Shown: positions 52,776 to 64,000 of the stretch, one piece after another
Position numbering within the stretch: the first letter of the stretch is position 1
Layout of the letters: each line of letters opens with the position of its first letter
From: Platycnemis pennipes
Taxonomy: Eukaryota > Arthropoda > Insecta > Odonata > Platycnemididae
Direction: 5' to 3'
DNA length: 64,000 bases
Assembly (NCBI GenBank): GCA_933228895.1
Contig: OW121847.1
Span: 124,972,350-125,036,349, forward strand
Notes under the pieces: model-generated
Told to the model about the DNA's origin: nothing
What the model saw: only the letters and a program-made list of their open reading frames with translations
Database searches by the model: none
Translations under genes and position numbers: made by a program

Positions 52776-53417
52776 AGTAGTAATTATTAGTAATTATTAT
52801 TTTAGTAAGAACAATGGGAGCATGTAAGGAAATTGAGGCGTGAACTAACATACTGATCTCGGGAAACGTGGTCTGAGGAGAAAATATTAAAATGATTTAG
52901 GCAATCGACCTATTGGTTGATGCATTTACACATATATTTGTATTAAATAGGAAAAAATCAAATAATTAAGGTAAAAAATCTTAAAATAGCAGTAGTTTAC
53001 CTAGTTTTTTCCAATCAATAGCTACGCACAAAATCACCCTAAACCATTTATTTTTTCATTTAAAATACTTTGGAAATATGCATTTTAATAATAAATTCTT
53101 GAAAAGTAAACGGAATAGCGATAGCATATATAATTTTAGTGGATAGTGATTGAATATCAGCCTAAATGGTTTGTACGAGGAAAATAAATTGTATGTGTAT
53201 TTGAAACATTTTAAAAGCAAGACAGATCACCACTGAATAATTTACTTCATCGGAGAATGAACTGAAAATCTATCCTTTTAGGATCATATACTTTTACGCA
53301 TGTGCACAAAACCATACGTTTGAGAAAGCATGAGTGAATTAAATCACATACATCCAACAATTACATCATTTTTAACATACGAAGGAGACATGCCAAGCTC
53401 TTGACTCCATCACTCAC

Positions 53418-53665
53418 CGGTGGCACTCCGAGGTACCTCGCCGCCAGCTTCTGTCCCAGCCAAAGCGTGGCGCCACGATCGGCGTTCGGGGGGGAGAGAG
53501 AGTCGTAGCCGGGGCACGAACCCGGGACGGCTGCTTCGACGATCCCGCAGAGCAAGGAGCCGTCTTGCCAGACGGCGCTTGCCGCCTCCGGGACGTGCCT
53601 CTGCGGGAGGAGATCCCGGACCCACGCCGTGAGACGCCTCCGTCGCCCAATCCTCGGCGAGAGCA
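53418..53665 (-). CDS. Internal coding exon: filamin-type CH domain (CH2-like), most of the domain
   Basis: The exon encodes about 82 residues starting LSPRIGRRRRLTAWV. It contains WQDGSLLCGIVEAAVPG, then PNADRGATLWLGQKLAARYLGVPP. This is the order of the second calponin-homology domain of filamins: the Trp of helix A, the WQDG core, the Pro-Gly-Cys-Pro turn and the LGVP near the end. Such paired CH domains bind F-actin. The acceptor AG is at 53666-53667 behind a long C/T tract; the donor reads CCG|GTGAGT at 53417. The exon enters in phase 1 and leaves in phase 0, matching the giant exon, whose first residues (AFTDDEF) complete the CH domain. Codons upstream of 53665 in the same frame are intronic. 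No CH1 exon or start codon was found up to 64000, so the gene is 5' incomplete here. Identity as filamin CH2 is clear; orthology to a named gene (for example the jitterbug group) is not settled. Confidence 0.88.
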
Positions 53666-54355
53666 CTGCGGGGTGGGGAGGAGAGGGGGAGGCGTCCGAG
53701 CAGCGGCGACCCGGGCCCCAAGTGAGCGCACACAAAAGTGGAGGGCCGGGCCGGGATGGAGGAGAACCAGAGAGGAAGAGAGAGAGAGAAAGGAGTGCGT
53801 GATTAATCGCGTGCGGGATTCGACTTCATTCCCTTATCTCGGGAGTTTTCGCCCGCCGGCAATTTAATTATGACATTTGCCCACTCGATTTTAATTGAAG
53901 GGGTCATTTCTGCCCGCGACCCCCCAATACCTCATGCGGAGCGGGGCCCGAGCCGATGAATCGCTCCACGTCACGCTTTTAACTTGCGGTGGGGAGGTTA
54001 ATATTCCCCTTGTATCGAGCTTCAGATTGAAAAAAAGAGTACGGACAGATACCACGTAAAATTATGATTTTTTTTAACTTTGAAAGACGAAATCATGGAT
54101 CAGAAAATATCATAGAAATGAAAGAAATCAGGGCAATACTCGGTGAATAAGGTATGTGACCACTTAATTTTCCGCTTCCAATTTAGTACAATTTGTGTTA
54201 ATAATCCAGTTCACATGCATATTTACTATCATATTAGATAATTATGCTGGCAAAAGAAACTCTGAAACACATACAAACTATAGCGCATCAGATATGTATG
54301 TACCTATGTTTTGCTTTAGTCTAACAAAGCTATAAAAAAAAGGCATTTTTCAACT

Positions 54356-54485
54356 ATTAGATGAGTAAAAAACTTTAGCACTTTTCCACAATATATTTAT
54401 GGCTTAATAAGCCGAAACACGTGTTGCGTAATTTTGTAATTTTAAACATATTGTGGAAAAGTGCTAAAGTTTTTACTCATCTAAT
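54356..54485 (+). repeat. Hairpin element with about 38-bp arms
   Basis: The arms at 54356-54394 and 54448-54485 are near-perfect inverted copies (ATTAGATGAGTAAAAA, CTTTAGCACTTTTCC). The loop contains GGCTTAATAAGCC then GAAACACGTGTT (GAAAC at 54414-54418). Confidence 0.8.
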
Positions 54486-55995
54486 ATGTCTCACTTCCAC
54501 TACGTGATGCCTGATACTGTGAACAGTATTTTTCAACTGTCGTAAAAACTTTTTTTTGCCTTTTATAAGTCATAATATATTTTTTATGCTGCTTCTTTTC
54601 CTCCAGTGCATAATTTGGGAGAGTCACAATTCATAAACTCTACAGATTACTATGCAAACATGTCATGAATTACTGGCATTAAACTTACTACGCTTTGTGT
54701 AGCTAGGGCTTTTAAATTGTTGATACTCATGTCCGCCTTTGTTGGTCGGTTAAACTGGAAACATTCGCAATTTCATTGATTACCCACGGTTATTTCTAGA
54801 ACCCCTCCAATCATTGATTTGATCATTTGATCCACGTGCGCGACGGACGCTTAAGCCCGCCGAGGTTTCAATTTCATGGATGCGGAGGGGCGAACAATTT
54901 AATCAGTGCATGAGCATAAATGTTTCCGTGGAGCCTCGGGCGATTGCAACATGATTAAAGCATCACCCTCGAAAGGGCGAATCTTCGTTTTCGGCCTCCA
55001 AATGGTTCATGATGCTCAAACATGGGGATTAGCGGAGCACGGATGAGCGGAGTTGGATAGGGCGGCCGAGAGGAGCCGGAATTGATTCGATCCCTGATGG
55101 CGCCAGCCGCACGGAAATGCCTCCTCCCTTTTGCCCACCAAAACACCCTTTTGCCCCCAAATCCCCTCATTCGCCCTCAAACAGCCTTTGCCCCAAACTC
55201 CCCCGACCGCGAGAGACTCACTCACGGAGATCGCGTAAGACATTTTGCATGGGCGGAGATTGGCGGGTCGCGATTTGAACTCGCGTGCGGCAATGCCATG
55301 AATGGGGATCACCGGAAACGGACGTGCTCTCCTTCGCGAGCGGAACACGCGACTAATTCAACGCTTTACGGTAGCGTTTCCCTCAGCGTCCGTAGCATAG
55401 TCTCCCCCCCCCTCCCTCCCAAGCGGAGTAAGGACGTAACAATGAACGATGTCTTTAGATGGATGGGTCCAATTTGACAATGACGAAAGAAAGGTGACAT
55501 ATTTTACGATAACAACGCATATTTTTATTAGTTTTATTTCTCCAGAGTGATTTTTACCTCCTTAGCTCTTCATATTCCACATTTTTTTTAACCTTAGAAA
55601 TCTTTTGTGCAATTAGATTGAAACGAAGATTAAATTGAAACGAAGAAACGAAGACTATGGCGGATTCGTTATTATTGTTTTGCAACTTTCGCGAATATTT
55701 GTCAGAGACGATTTACCCTTTGCGCTAAAGTTTGCTAATGCGTTAGAAATGTCACTAAATAACTATCCATGAACATCCAACGTTCAAGGAATTTTCCGAA
55801 AATGACTTTTGTTTTAATTGAAAACATAACTACCACTGAAAATAAGTATTTTGACGCGGGTTTGAAAAAATAATTTTCTACGCGAGCTAAAAAAAGTCAT
55901 AATCAGGTTTAATTGCGGACGTCGAAAGCTTATGCTTTACCTAGTCATGTGATTTTTGTCACCTAAGTGGTAATTTATAAATTATGCCTTACTTC

Positions 55996-56113
55996 GTGAA
56001 GGTTTCTTGGGTCCTCCTCCGGGTTATTACCTGAAGACGATGTCCGAGTCGGGAATCGAAACGTCGGCGGACATGGACGCAATAACCCGGTGGAGGACCC
56101 AAGAAACCTTCAC
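55996..56113 (+). repeat. Hairpin element with 33-bp arms and hammerhead-like core
   Basis: The arms 55996-56028 and 56081-56113 pair with one mismatch (GTGAAGGTTTCTTGGG, CCGGGTTATT). Between them lie CTGAAGA (56031-56037), a GAT..CCG..CGG..ATC stem and GAAACGTC (56058-56065). This matches the CUGANGA and GAAA parts of a hammerhead core. Confidence 0.75.
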
Positions 56114-57428
56114 TCAGCAGATACGCCGGGAAAGCACCAGATCTTTCTTTATGCCTTACTTGGTTTGAATGAAAGAATGAATACAAAGTTTTAAAAATGT
56201 AAGGGACCTTTTACTAATTCGAAAGTGATGGATTAGACATTCAGGTCTGCAAATTGAGGAATGAAATGTTGCTACCATTAGTTGGGTTCAATTTTAAATT
56301 TCCAGAGATAGGAAATGCTAAGAATCATTTCTTTTAATAATCATCACCCTCACTATTTATTAATGTAAACATTGATTTGACACTCGTACCTCTTCACCCA
56401 ATTCCTCTCTCGGTTAATGTCCTCTCATTCACATAATTTTTCTCTTTTACATCCCTCATTACTTGTGCCATACACCTCAGGCGATACTTATATTGCCATT
56501 TTTCCTACCATTGCCATTTTTCTTTGCCATTCTTAGAGATATGGCCGAAAAGATAACTCTTTCTCTTTTTAATGTTTTCAACATACTTCTTGTCCCTCTC
56601 CCCTTCCTAAGAACACTTCCACTTATAACTCGGTTGATCCATTTCATCTTCATCACTCCTGAAGTATTATTTGATTTTTTTCCCGCGAAGACTTCATCAT
56701 TCACCTTTATCACCTCTTTCGAATGTTTCAAGTGTTATGTTTTCTGCGGATTTTGTCACCCATGCCTCGCTGCCATGTATCGGAGCATATATGAAATATA
56801 TCCTGATGTAAAAGTGCTGCGAGATATTTCCTGAAGCTCTAAAAATGTGCACCCCCTGAGTTCATAAGGATTATTCTACTATAATATTCTGATAAATATA
56901 CACCTGTTTGAAGTCCATATTTTTGGCAAACCCTGCGTACTTTCATGTGAAAAATCGAGATCGTTATCAGGGGTCAAAGCCGAACTTGGCCTGACGTAGT
57001 CCTGCACTCAATTCTTACATCGGATAAGCGGGCCCGTAAAAAATTAACGAAAGTAATGCGACGGAAAAATAAATCGAGATTTCTTTTTCTTTTCTGGAGA
57101 TCAACGGCCAACATTTTAATGAGAGAGGAGAAAACGGAAGAGTCCCACCTAATGGATCCTGGTTCCATGACGACCGGCAGAGTGAATAAGAGATGGAGGG
57201 AGGGAAATTGGGACGGGGGCGTGATGAACACGGATCGGTACCTCGCCTCGTGGCGATATTCGCGGCTCAGGAGATCGTTGGGTTGACCTCTGCGGGCGGT
57301 GAAATAACAGGGACGAGAGCCCCCTCACGAAGGAAATGGATCGACCTCCCCTCTCTTCTTTGTCTGCGGATGATGGCGCAAACGAGGCTTCTCCAACCAT
57401 TGGGGTCTCCATAGGCGATGCAGATATT

Positions 57429-57965
57429 AGCACCGTTTACACGTAGCAGTTGAGTGCTATGACAGTCGCGAGATGCGCGATATATCTACATCGCTACTGC
57501 TATGATGCGTCTGCACCAACTTCTATGCAGCTTAAAGCCGCTATTTAGGCGTTGTCATAACGAATAAAAAGCGTTTTATTTCAATAGTGATTGATGCTTA
57601 CATTTTCATGAAATTCTTCAAGAAATAAATTTCATTGACGGTTATCTTTTGTTCCAAATCTTTAAAGATTAGAATCTTTCCTTCGGGGAGGGATATTCTT
57701 GTTATTACATCCAAATTCCCGGCATCGGACGTCTTGTATTACTTTCCGTTGGCGGTTGTTGAGAATGTGTTGGATACATTTACGCTGGAAAGTAGACGGA
57801 CTTCAATTTTGCTAATAGCTCGAACTAGGATCAATAGTGTTCGACATATGTCTAGTATCGACCTGAACTCGCATCACAGTTGCTATTTTCACATGCGAGT
57901 GGAGCGTAATAGTTGTTAGCAATTGACTGTCATAGCAGTCAACTGCGACGTGTAAACGCACCTTT
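57429..57965. mobile_element. MITE, first of a tandem pair
   Basis: The left end AGCACCGTTTACACGTAGCA continues TTGAGTGCTATGACAGTC. The inverted right end reads GGTGCGTTTACACGTCGCAG and continues TTGACTGCTATGACAGTC. No transposase frame is present. The ends pair over about 35 bases. Confidence 0.75.
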
Positions 57966-57966
57966 A

Positions 57967-58490
57967 AGCAGCGTTTATACGTAGCAGTGACTGCTATTAC
58001 AGTCGCGAGATGCGCGATGTATCTATATCGCTACTGCTATGATGCGTCTGCATTAACTTCTATGCAGCTTAAAGCCGCTATTTAGGCATTGTCACAACAG
58101 ATAAAAAGCGTTTTATTTCAATAGTGAATTTCCCTTAAATTTTCATTAAATTCATCAAGAAATAAAGTCCACTGACGATTATCTTTGTTCCCATTCTTTA
58201 AAGAGTAGAATCTCCCCTTTTGGGGAGGGATATTCTTGCATTATATCCTAATTCCGTCGTGTATTGCTTTACGCTGAGGATTATTGCGATTGTGTTGGAC
58301 ACATTTCCGCTGGAAAGTAGACGGGCTTCAACTTTGCTAATATCTCGAACGTGGATCGATAGTGTTCGACATGTGTCCAGTATCGACCTGAACTCGCGTC
58401 GCAGTTGCTATTTACACATGCGAGTGGGGCTTAATAGTTGTTAGCAGTTGACTGTCATAGCAGTCAACTGCGACGTGTAAACGCACCTTT
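57967..58490. mobile_element. MITE, second of a tandem pair
   Basis: A direct repeat of the preceding element with scattered differences and small indels (left end AGCAGCGTTTATACGTAGCA, right end CGACGTGTAAACGCACCTTT). Internal landmarks such as ATGCAGCTTAAAGCCGC, GGGGAGGGATATTCTTG and AGTATCGACCTGAACTCGC recur in order. Confidence 0.75.
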
Positions 58491-59689
58491 AGTATGAGCA
58501 TATATCGATTGGTATCATATTCAAAACCGCATGGATTAAATATCAGACTTTTTTTCGATTATTTCATCCTAGAGACAAAAAACATTCAATATCGTGTTTT
58601 CCTCAGAGAACTCTACAAAATCCCCTCTTAAATTTATACAGAATACCCGCCGTAAATTTTAATGAATGTATATGGCAGAAGATGTGAATTAGCAGTGAAC
58701 TTCACAGTGAATTTCAGATTTTAAAAACTACACGCAAATATATCTTGTTACATTGCGGTTTTGACAGAAATTATTTTCATCCAGTCTATCTAAATTCCAT
58801 AAATTGTGTAGGTTAAGCATTTTGGTAGATCATCAATATGTTCATTGATATAATTTGATTTATCACGTAACTAAATCTTTGGAAGTGATAGTACATGTGA
58901 TGATTGCTGGTATTCTGTATCAGCTGGCACTTTCTGACACTCATTCTCACACCTCAATATGGTCTTTTATCGAAATTCTAGTCTCTAACCCCTCCTATCC
59001 GCAAAAAATGCGGGCCCTTTTCTTAGGTGCCGGGCCCTTTTCAAGAAGCCCCCCTCTCCCCCCCAAATTTAACCTAAAGATTTAATAGTCATAATTCCGG
59101 TACAAATTTAGAAATAGAAAGGAAATAGCACAAAGAAATTCTAGTGCAAAAATGTGCTATTTACCGCTCCTCTATTTGCTCTCATTAGTGTAATGTTGGG
59201 CAATGGAGATCTAAAATCATAATTCGGGGTTGGTATAAATAGAATCATCCGGGTATACCCAAACCCCTTACTTATGCCCGAATGGCACTGGTGCCAATTG
59301 GTAGAGAGAGGGGTTTTTCTTGGGCGCCACGTAATTCTGATCAATTACCTCCTAAGTCCACAGGACACTAAGGGTGGAAATAAACCAATAAAACATTAAA
59401 TTAAATGAACAAGGCATCCTTAAAACTCTCAAATTCCGCCCCATACAGAACTAACACATTTTATCCGTCAAAGATGGACATTAAAACTCCATTTAATTTA
59501 TTAAAAAAACCCGTTACTAAGCAGGTTGATGAAGATGAAATCCAGCATTGGTCTTCGTAAATTTCAAAAATGTAATTAGGGATTTGGTTTTCAAAAATAG
59601 AACATGATCCTTACACTGACTCCAATCCCATCTGTAGCAGAGAATATTCATTGGCTTACTGGTATGTACATAATGCTAAGTTGAGAGTA

Positions 59690-59905
59690 TTTTGAATTCA
59701 GTACTGCGTACGTCGGATGGGACGATACATTAGGAACCCTTTGGCATATTTCGCTATGAGTAGGCTACTGTTGACGCCGGGTTTTTCTCAACCCTTCCTC
59801 CGCTCTCTGGAAAATCCACTTTCCCAACAACCTATCTTAAGTGACCTTAGCCATCGGTCACCTCCCCTGAATACGAGTAGCTGCCGATGTATAATATTGA
59901 TTTGG
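59690..59905 (+). mobile_element. SINE 3' body, head missing
   Basis: TTCAGTACTGCGTACGTCGG, GACGCCGGGTTTTTCTC, CCTTCCTCCGCTCTCTGG and a CTTAGCCATCGG end match the body of the SINE at 44400-44590 in order. The tRNA-like head is absent, so the copy is 5' truncated. Confidence 0.6.
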
Positions 59906-61490
59906 GTTAGACAGTGCGAGATAAGCCTATCAGTTGGAGCACCTTAAAACCCAATGGGGTCGTTTACCATATTTTTTTGCCGAATACGATAGCTTTTGCA
60001 AATGAAAAAGACCCGTATTTTTCTGTTCTTCGATCCGTCAATTTATCAATCCGTCTTCTCGAGTTATAAGCGACGAAAAACTGATGATTTTTAATCCTTT
60101 CGGAAAAGTGTGCGCGCGAAGGACTCGTACGTCATCCACTTCGTCCAATCACAACTGAGACCGCGAAGCTCCTTCACCTTATCACAATGGGGGACGCACA
60201 GCTGACTCTGTCGATGGAAGTGGTTGCGACAGGATCTCTTCTGCCAGACCTCCCCTCCCATTCTTCCTCAACGCAGCCAAGGACGGGAGGTAGATGACGT
60301 AGATATCCTTAACGCAGCTCGTATGGAGGGCGTCACTTTTTGCTTACTTTAACTTTTGATTCATGAGTGAATGGCTCTGGTTAGAGGCTTGATATTTTTT
60401 TACCAAAATTCATTTTTCGTTTCCATCTAACAATTTTGTGCACACAATAGCGATTTTGGTTCCGAGTAAACACCCCCATTCTACCTTTAGTACTTCAGAA
60501 CCTGCACTCCTCCTCGTCCATCTCAAGGAGAATGAGTCTCACGAGGGTTGTCTCCGGACCACGAGGTCAACGTCGGGCGGTCTAGGGTGGACACGTCTCG
60601 AGGAATGAGAAATTGGGCGGTCGGAGCAGGTAAAGGCGCGCATCGGATTAAAAGGGAGCGTCAAGGACAAAAAATAAATGTCGACGCGGGAGATGGTGGG
60701 TGGGGGTTTTGCGGGAGGGAGGTGGGGCGTGGTTGTGGTGATTCGGTTCGGGTGCAGCGTACCCAATGTAGCGAGCACTGATGCGGTCGAAGCCGCCAAC
60801 CTCGCAGCCCACGCACCCGGAAGAGTGAGCATAGGGAGGGGAGGAGTGAGGGCAGCCTTTCGGGTCCACCGAAAGAGACGAGGCGGACGAAGCGTCCAAA
60901 GGGACACCTTTCCCCAAGCCTCCTTGGGTCTCCCATCCTTTCAATCAGTATAGCGGGGGGCCTGAAGGGTTGTGCGGGGGGACATTATCCGGCTCTCGAT
61001 CCGCATGAGCTGCTCTGAAAATCCTTTTGCTCCGTGTTGACGCGCGGAAAGAAGCATCACCCACACGTGAATATTCTTTCTTGATCAATGCGTCGCTTCG
61101 GGCTCCTTTTCCTCGGGAAACCGGGTCGAAATACGCCACGCGCGACGAAATGAGTTATTTTTTTTACCCAACCGCGTTAAATGAAATTTCTCGTTCCTGC
61201 GTGAGCCGTGAGGGTGTCACTCGCGAACGTCTGACTTTCTTTCTCTCTCTCTATGACAGGAAAAATAACGACGGCGCATGACGAAGCCGTTGGTCTGCAC
61301 GGTGCAGTCTATTTCGGCGAAACACCAGAGTAAAGTTTCTCCAGTGGCAAAGTACGTATGTACTTGTGGCATCCAATCCCTACACTGAATCGCATGCTGC
61401 TTCGCAAATCACATTATGGAGCTTAGGACCGTTCGATATATCGACTCAAGGGAGAAGCCTCGTCAGTATGTAGTCGACTGCTCAACGACG

Positions 61491-61902
61491 CAGACGAATG
61501 AATGTGATCTTTATCGATCCATGAAAAAAGTGACTGCTATTTTTTAAGTCTCAGATATTCCCTATTACATCTATACCTCAATAAGCACTTCGGCAGACGA
61601 ATGAATGTGATCTTTATCGATCCATGAAAAAAGTGACTGCTATTTTTTAAGTCTCAGATATTCCCTATTACATCTATACCTCAATAAGCACTTCGGCAGA
61701 CGAATGAATGTGATCTTTATCGATCCATGAAAAAAGTGACTGCTATTTTTTTAAGTCTCAGATATTCCCTATTACATCTATACCTCAATAAGCACTTCGG
61801 CAGACGAATGAATGTGATCTTTATCGATCCATGAAAAAAGTGACTGCTATTTTTTAAGTCTCTGATATTCCCTATTACATCATTAGCTCAATAAGCACTT
61901 AG
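61491..61902 (+). repeat. Satellite: four tandem units of 103-104 bp
   Basis: Units start at CAGACGAATGAATGTGATCT at 61491, 61594, 61697 and 61801. The first three are almost identical (unit 3 has one extra T). The fourth differs near its end (CATTAGCTC, CACTTAGG). Confidence 0.9.
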
Positions 61903-63109
61903 GCTTTGGCAACGCTATTGAACTGTTTTACTCTGGTGAATTTCTGTGTTGCTTGAGAGAATTTGGCTTCAATTGCTAAAGGTATCTCAAACCAGCTTCG
62001 CTTCATATTAAGATGGACCTATATAAACAAAACCCAAGGATTTTAGAACCCGCCACCCTAAAGATTTCCAGGCTGAAACGTTACTGATCCGACTGCTGTG
62101 ACAAATTTGTATTACTCCTTGGACTTCCTGCCCGTGTAAACTGTGACAGTGTACCGAACTTAATCATGGTTTGTTTCCTTTCTCAACTGGTGTGATAACT
62201 TTTCATTGAGTTGAATGGTCAAAAATTATTTTTAAATAAGTTTCGTTCCTATTCCGCAAACCAGTTACCGAGCAACACGACTTGATCTCACGCCTGCCAA
62301 ATAGTTAAGGCAAATGCATGCTCTTATGCCTTCTGCCCCAGGAAATCCTGATAAGTGAATTAAATTGCAGGAGATTGATGTATTTTGTATGCTATGACTA
62401 TTTAATTCTGCGATGTACAATGACTTTATTTCTTTGAGTAAAGCCAATTTTACTGTGCTAAAGAAGAATGATGAAGATATAATGGATCGATGGAGTGGCT
62501 AACAAAGAAGGTCTAAGATTAGCGGGAGAAAAGGGAAGTCTTGTTCAAATCTTAAAAAGATAACAGGACGTCTTAATCGACCATATCATGAGACATGATG
62601 ATATGGTAAAGAAAATGTGGTGGGACAAGGTAATGGGAAGAATTGCAAGGGTAGGCTTCGCATGAGATAATATGGAGCAAGGGGTAAAGGATATAAAATA
62701 AAAGAAATACGTAGGTATAAAGAGGTAAGCCGATGGGAAAATTGAATTAAGAGCTATGATAAACCAATTCTAGTCTTGTTTTGCGATGATAGCAAATGTC
62801 AGTTCTCTTATAAATTTTTCATTGCTGAATAACGCTTACATTACTGAAACAGCTGAAAATATCTTCCTTTCGGGATGAAATCAGGTTTAAGAAAAAAAAG
62901 CAAAACCAGAATTTACAGGGTTATTTAGGGGAGCAGTTATATTACGCTTATATACCAAGCAGCTAACATTGAGAGCTCATTTCATAATGAAATACTAACA
63001 TTACTCATCATTATTTTGCTTGAATTTAATTAATAATTTCTTTCTGGCATTTCATATACGCAATTGATAATTTTAATCGAAAATGATTTAGAAATGTTAA
63101 TAGAATTAT

Positions 63110-63140
63110 TATATAATATATATATATATATATATATAAT
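63110..63140. repeat. TA microsatellite
   Basis: An uninterrupted run of alternating T and A, flanked by ATTATATAAT and ATAATATAAC. Confidence 0.85.
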
Positions 63141-64000
63141 ATAACATTTGTTGATAAAAAAGGGCAATAACCGACTTGAAATAATGAGCTACCTTTCGCT
63201 TCAATTCAAAATAAACCAACGTTAATACAAAGTATCAGTATTCCAACATGCACCTTTACAAAAATGAGAATAGCATTCCCATTTATTAGCGGAAGGTGCC
63301 CAAAAAATTCAGCGTGCGGGAGAAATATAATTAGTAACCAATTTTGTTAAGAAATTTGTGCTATTGAGATAGCTATGCCTCCAAGTCAGTATAGGAACCA
63401 TAAATATAATTTAAACCAATGTTAACATATAATTACTGCCACGAAACCTACCTGGGCCTTTACAAAAATAAGAATATTACATATATAGAAACTTCCAGGC
63501 CAGTAGAAACTAACTGGGTTTTAAGGGACATGGGGGTGTATACGAATGCTAGTCCATTGTTGACAATTAGGGCAGATTGCGGTTTTTGGAAAGGGTAGGA
63601 CAAATGTCTTCGGCAGAAAAAATTGTAATCTCTGGCTTTTATGTATATTATGTTTGCCTAAATCCTGGAAAATTCACGACAATGGCGTTAATGAACTTCC
63701 CACAGATACGTTATAGGAAATGTATTGTATTCAAATTAGAGAAAATTCTATCCTCACAGCTCTATTCATAGGAAGAATCCAGTCTATTAAAACCAAGTAC
63801 TTGTCGCTCAGAGTCGTATATTCACACCTTTCGCAAAACATTTGACGTATCTTTATTTTTCAGTTCTTTACATCTTACTATCTACTTTAATTTTTGATTA
63901 GATTTCATTCAAGTTTATTTCTTATCGTGTTCTTGTATCTCATAAAAGAAAAAAAATTAAAAGCCTTTTATTTCCAAATGCGAATGTAAGTCCTTAAAAA

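Larger units (their letters stand above)
31347..53417 (-). other. 22-kb intron of the filamin-like gene
   Basis: Separates the CH exon from the giant exon. It holds the SINEs, MITE, hairpins and GC-rich islands listed separately. The remainder, including 31680-36540, 36780-40500, 41460-43080, 46450-48000 and 50700-52700, is mostly AT-rich with short uninformative frames. No other coding exon with both splice signals and a recognisable domain was found. Confidence 0.75.
1913..53665 (-). other. Gene span: filamin-related giant protein, 5' incomplete
   Basis: Exons 53418-53665, 13481-31346, 3452-3947 and 1913-2642 sum to 19,340 bases. After the two leading bases of a split codon this gives 6,446 codons including the stop. 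Phases at the three junctions are 0, 1 and 2 and all match. All six borders are GT/AG, and the three acceptors have clear pyrimidine tracts. The introns are 22,071, 9,533 and 809 bases. The amino-terminal exons lie beyond 64000 or were not recognised. The model uses the fewest exons that fit; small exons within the long introns could have been missed. Confidence 0.85.
53666..64000. other. Upstream intron or 5' flank of the filamin-like gene
   Basis: No further CH-domain exon or credible start exon was recognised. The region contains the hairpins, MITEs, satellite and microsatellite listed separately. Stretches 54830-55440 and 60100-61280 are richer in GC and CpG. The remainder is AT-rich with only short frames. 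Confidence 0.6.

Noticed and set aside
55230..55300. tRNA-like GAGTTCAAATCGCG on the minus strand
   Set aside because: T-stem mismatches and no A box or acceptor stem at the right distance.
60539..60907. Minus-strand frame considered as a possible upstream CH1 or start exon
   Set aside because: No CH-domain residues, and overlapping frames are open on the other strand of a GC-rich block.

Overview
The window looks like animal nuclear DNA, most likely from an arthropod (insect-like) with a fairly large, repeat-rich genome. The reasons are spliced coding exons with GT/AG borders and pyrimidine tracts, introns of up to 22 kb, a CR1/L2/jockey-type LINE, tRNA-derived SINEs and MITEs. The species cannot be named from the sequence.

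I can support one protein-coding gene, on the minus strand, covering most of the window. Four exons chain together with matching splice phases: 53418-53665 (most of a calponin-homology domain of filamin CH2 type), 13481-31346 (a single 17,866-base exon that finishes the CH domain, adds one filamin repeat, then encodes more than 5,700 residues of acidic, low-complexity tail), 3452-3947, and 1913-2642 (stop codon at 1913-1915). Together they give 6,445 codons before the stop, with no frameshift. The first exon seen starts in phase 1, so the amino-terminal part (start codon, probably CH1) lies beyond base 64000. The product reads as a filamin-related actin-binding protein whose usual chain of filamin repeats is replaced by a giant disordered tail.

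Region by region: 1-1912 is 3' UTR and flank with possible poly(A) signals. The 809-base intron 2643-3451 holds a MITE. Intron 3948-13480 holds a decayed LINE (about 4196-7100) that leads into a large palindrome (about 6681-11126), in which four copies of the LINE 3' end alternate in orientation around three foldback hairpins. The 22-kb intron 31347-53417 holds at least four tRNA-derived SINEs, a MITE, a pair of diverged repeats, hairpins and several GC/CpG-rich islands. Region 53666-64000 (upstream intron or 5' flank) holds two hairpin elements, a tandem pair of about 530-base MITEs, a SINE 3' body, a 103-base satellite with four units and a TA microsatellite.

The points most worth a second look are the filamin-type head joined to a giant single-exon tail, the palindrome whose sequence variants pair as mirror images, and a set of small dispersed hairpins sharing a GAAAC(n)GU core that resembles a hammerhead ribozyme core.
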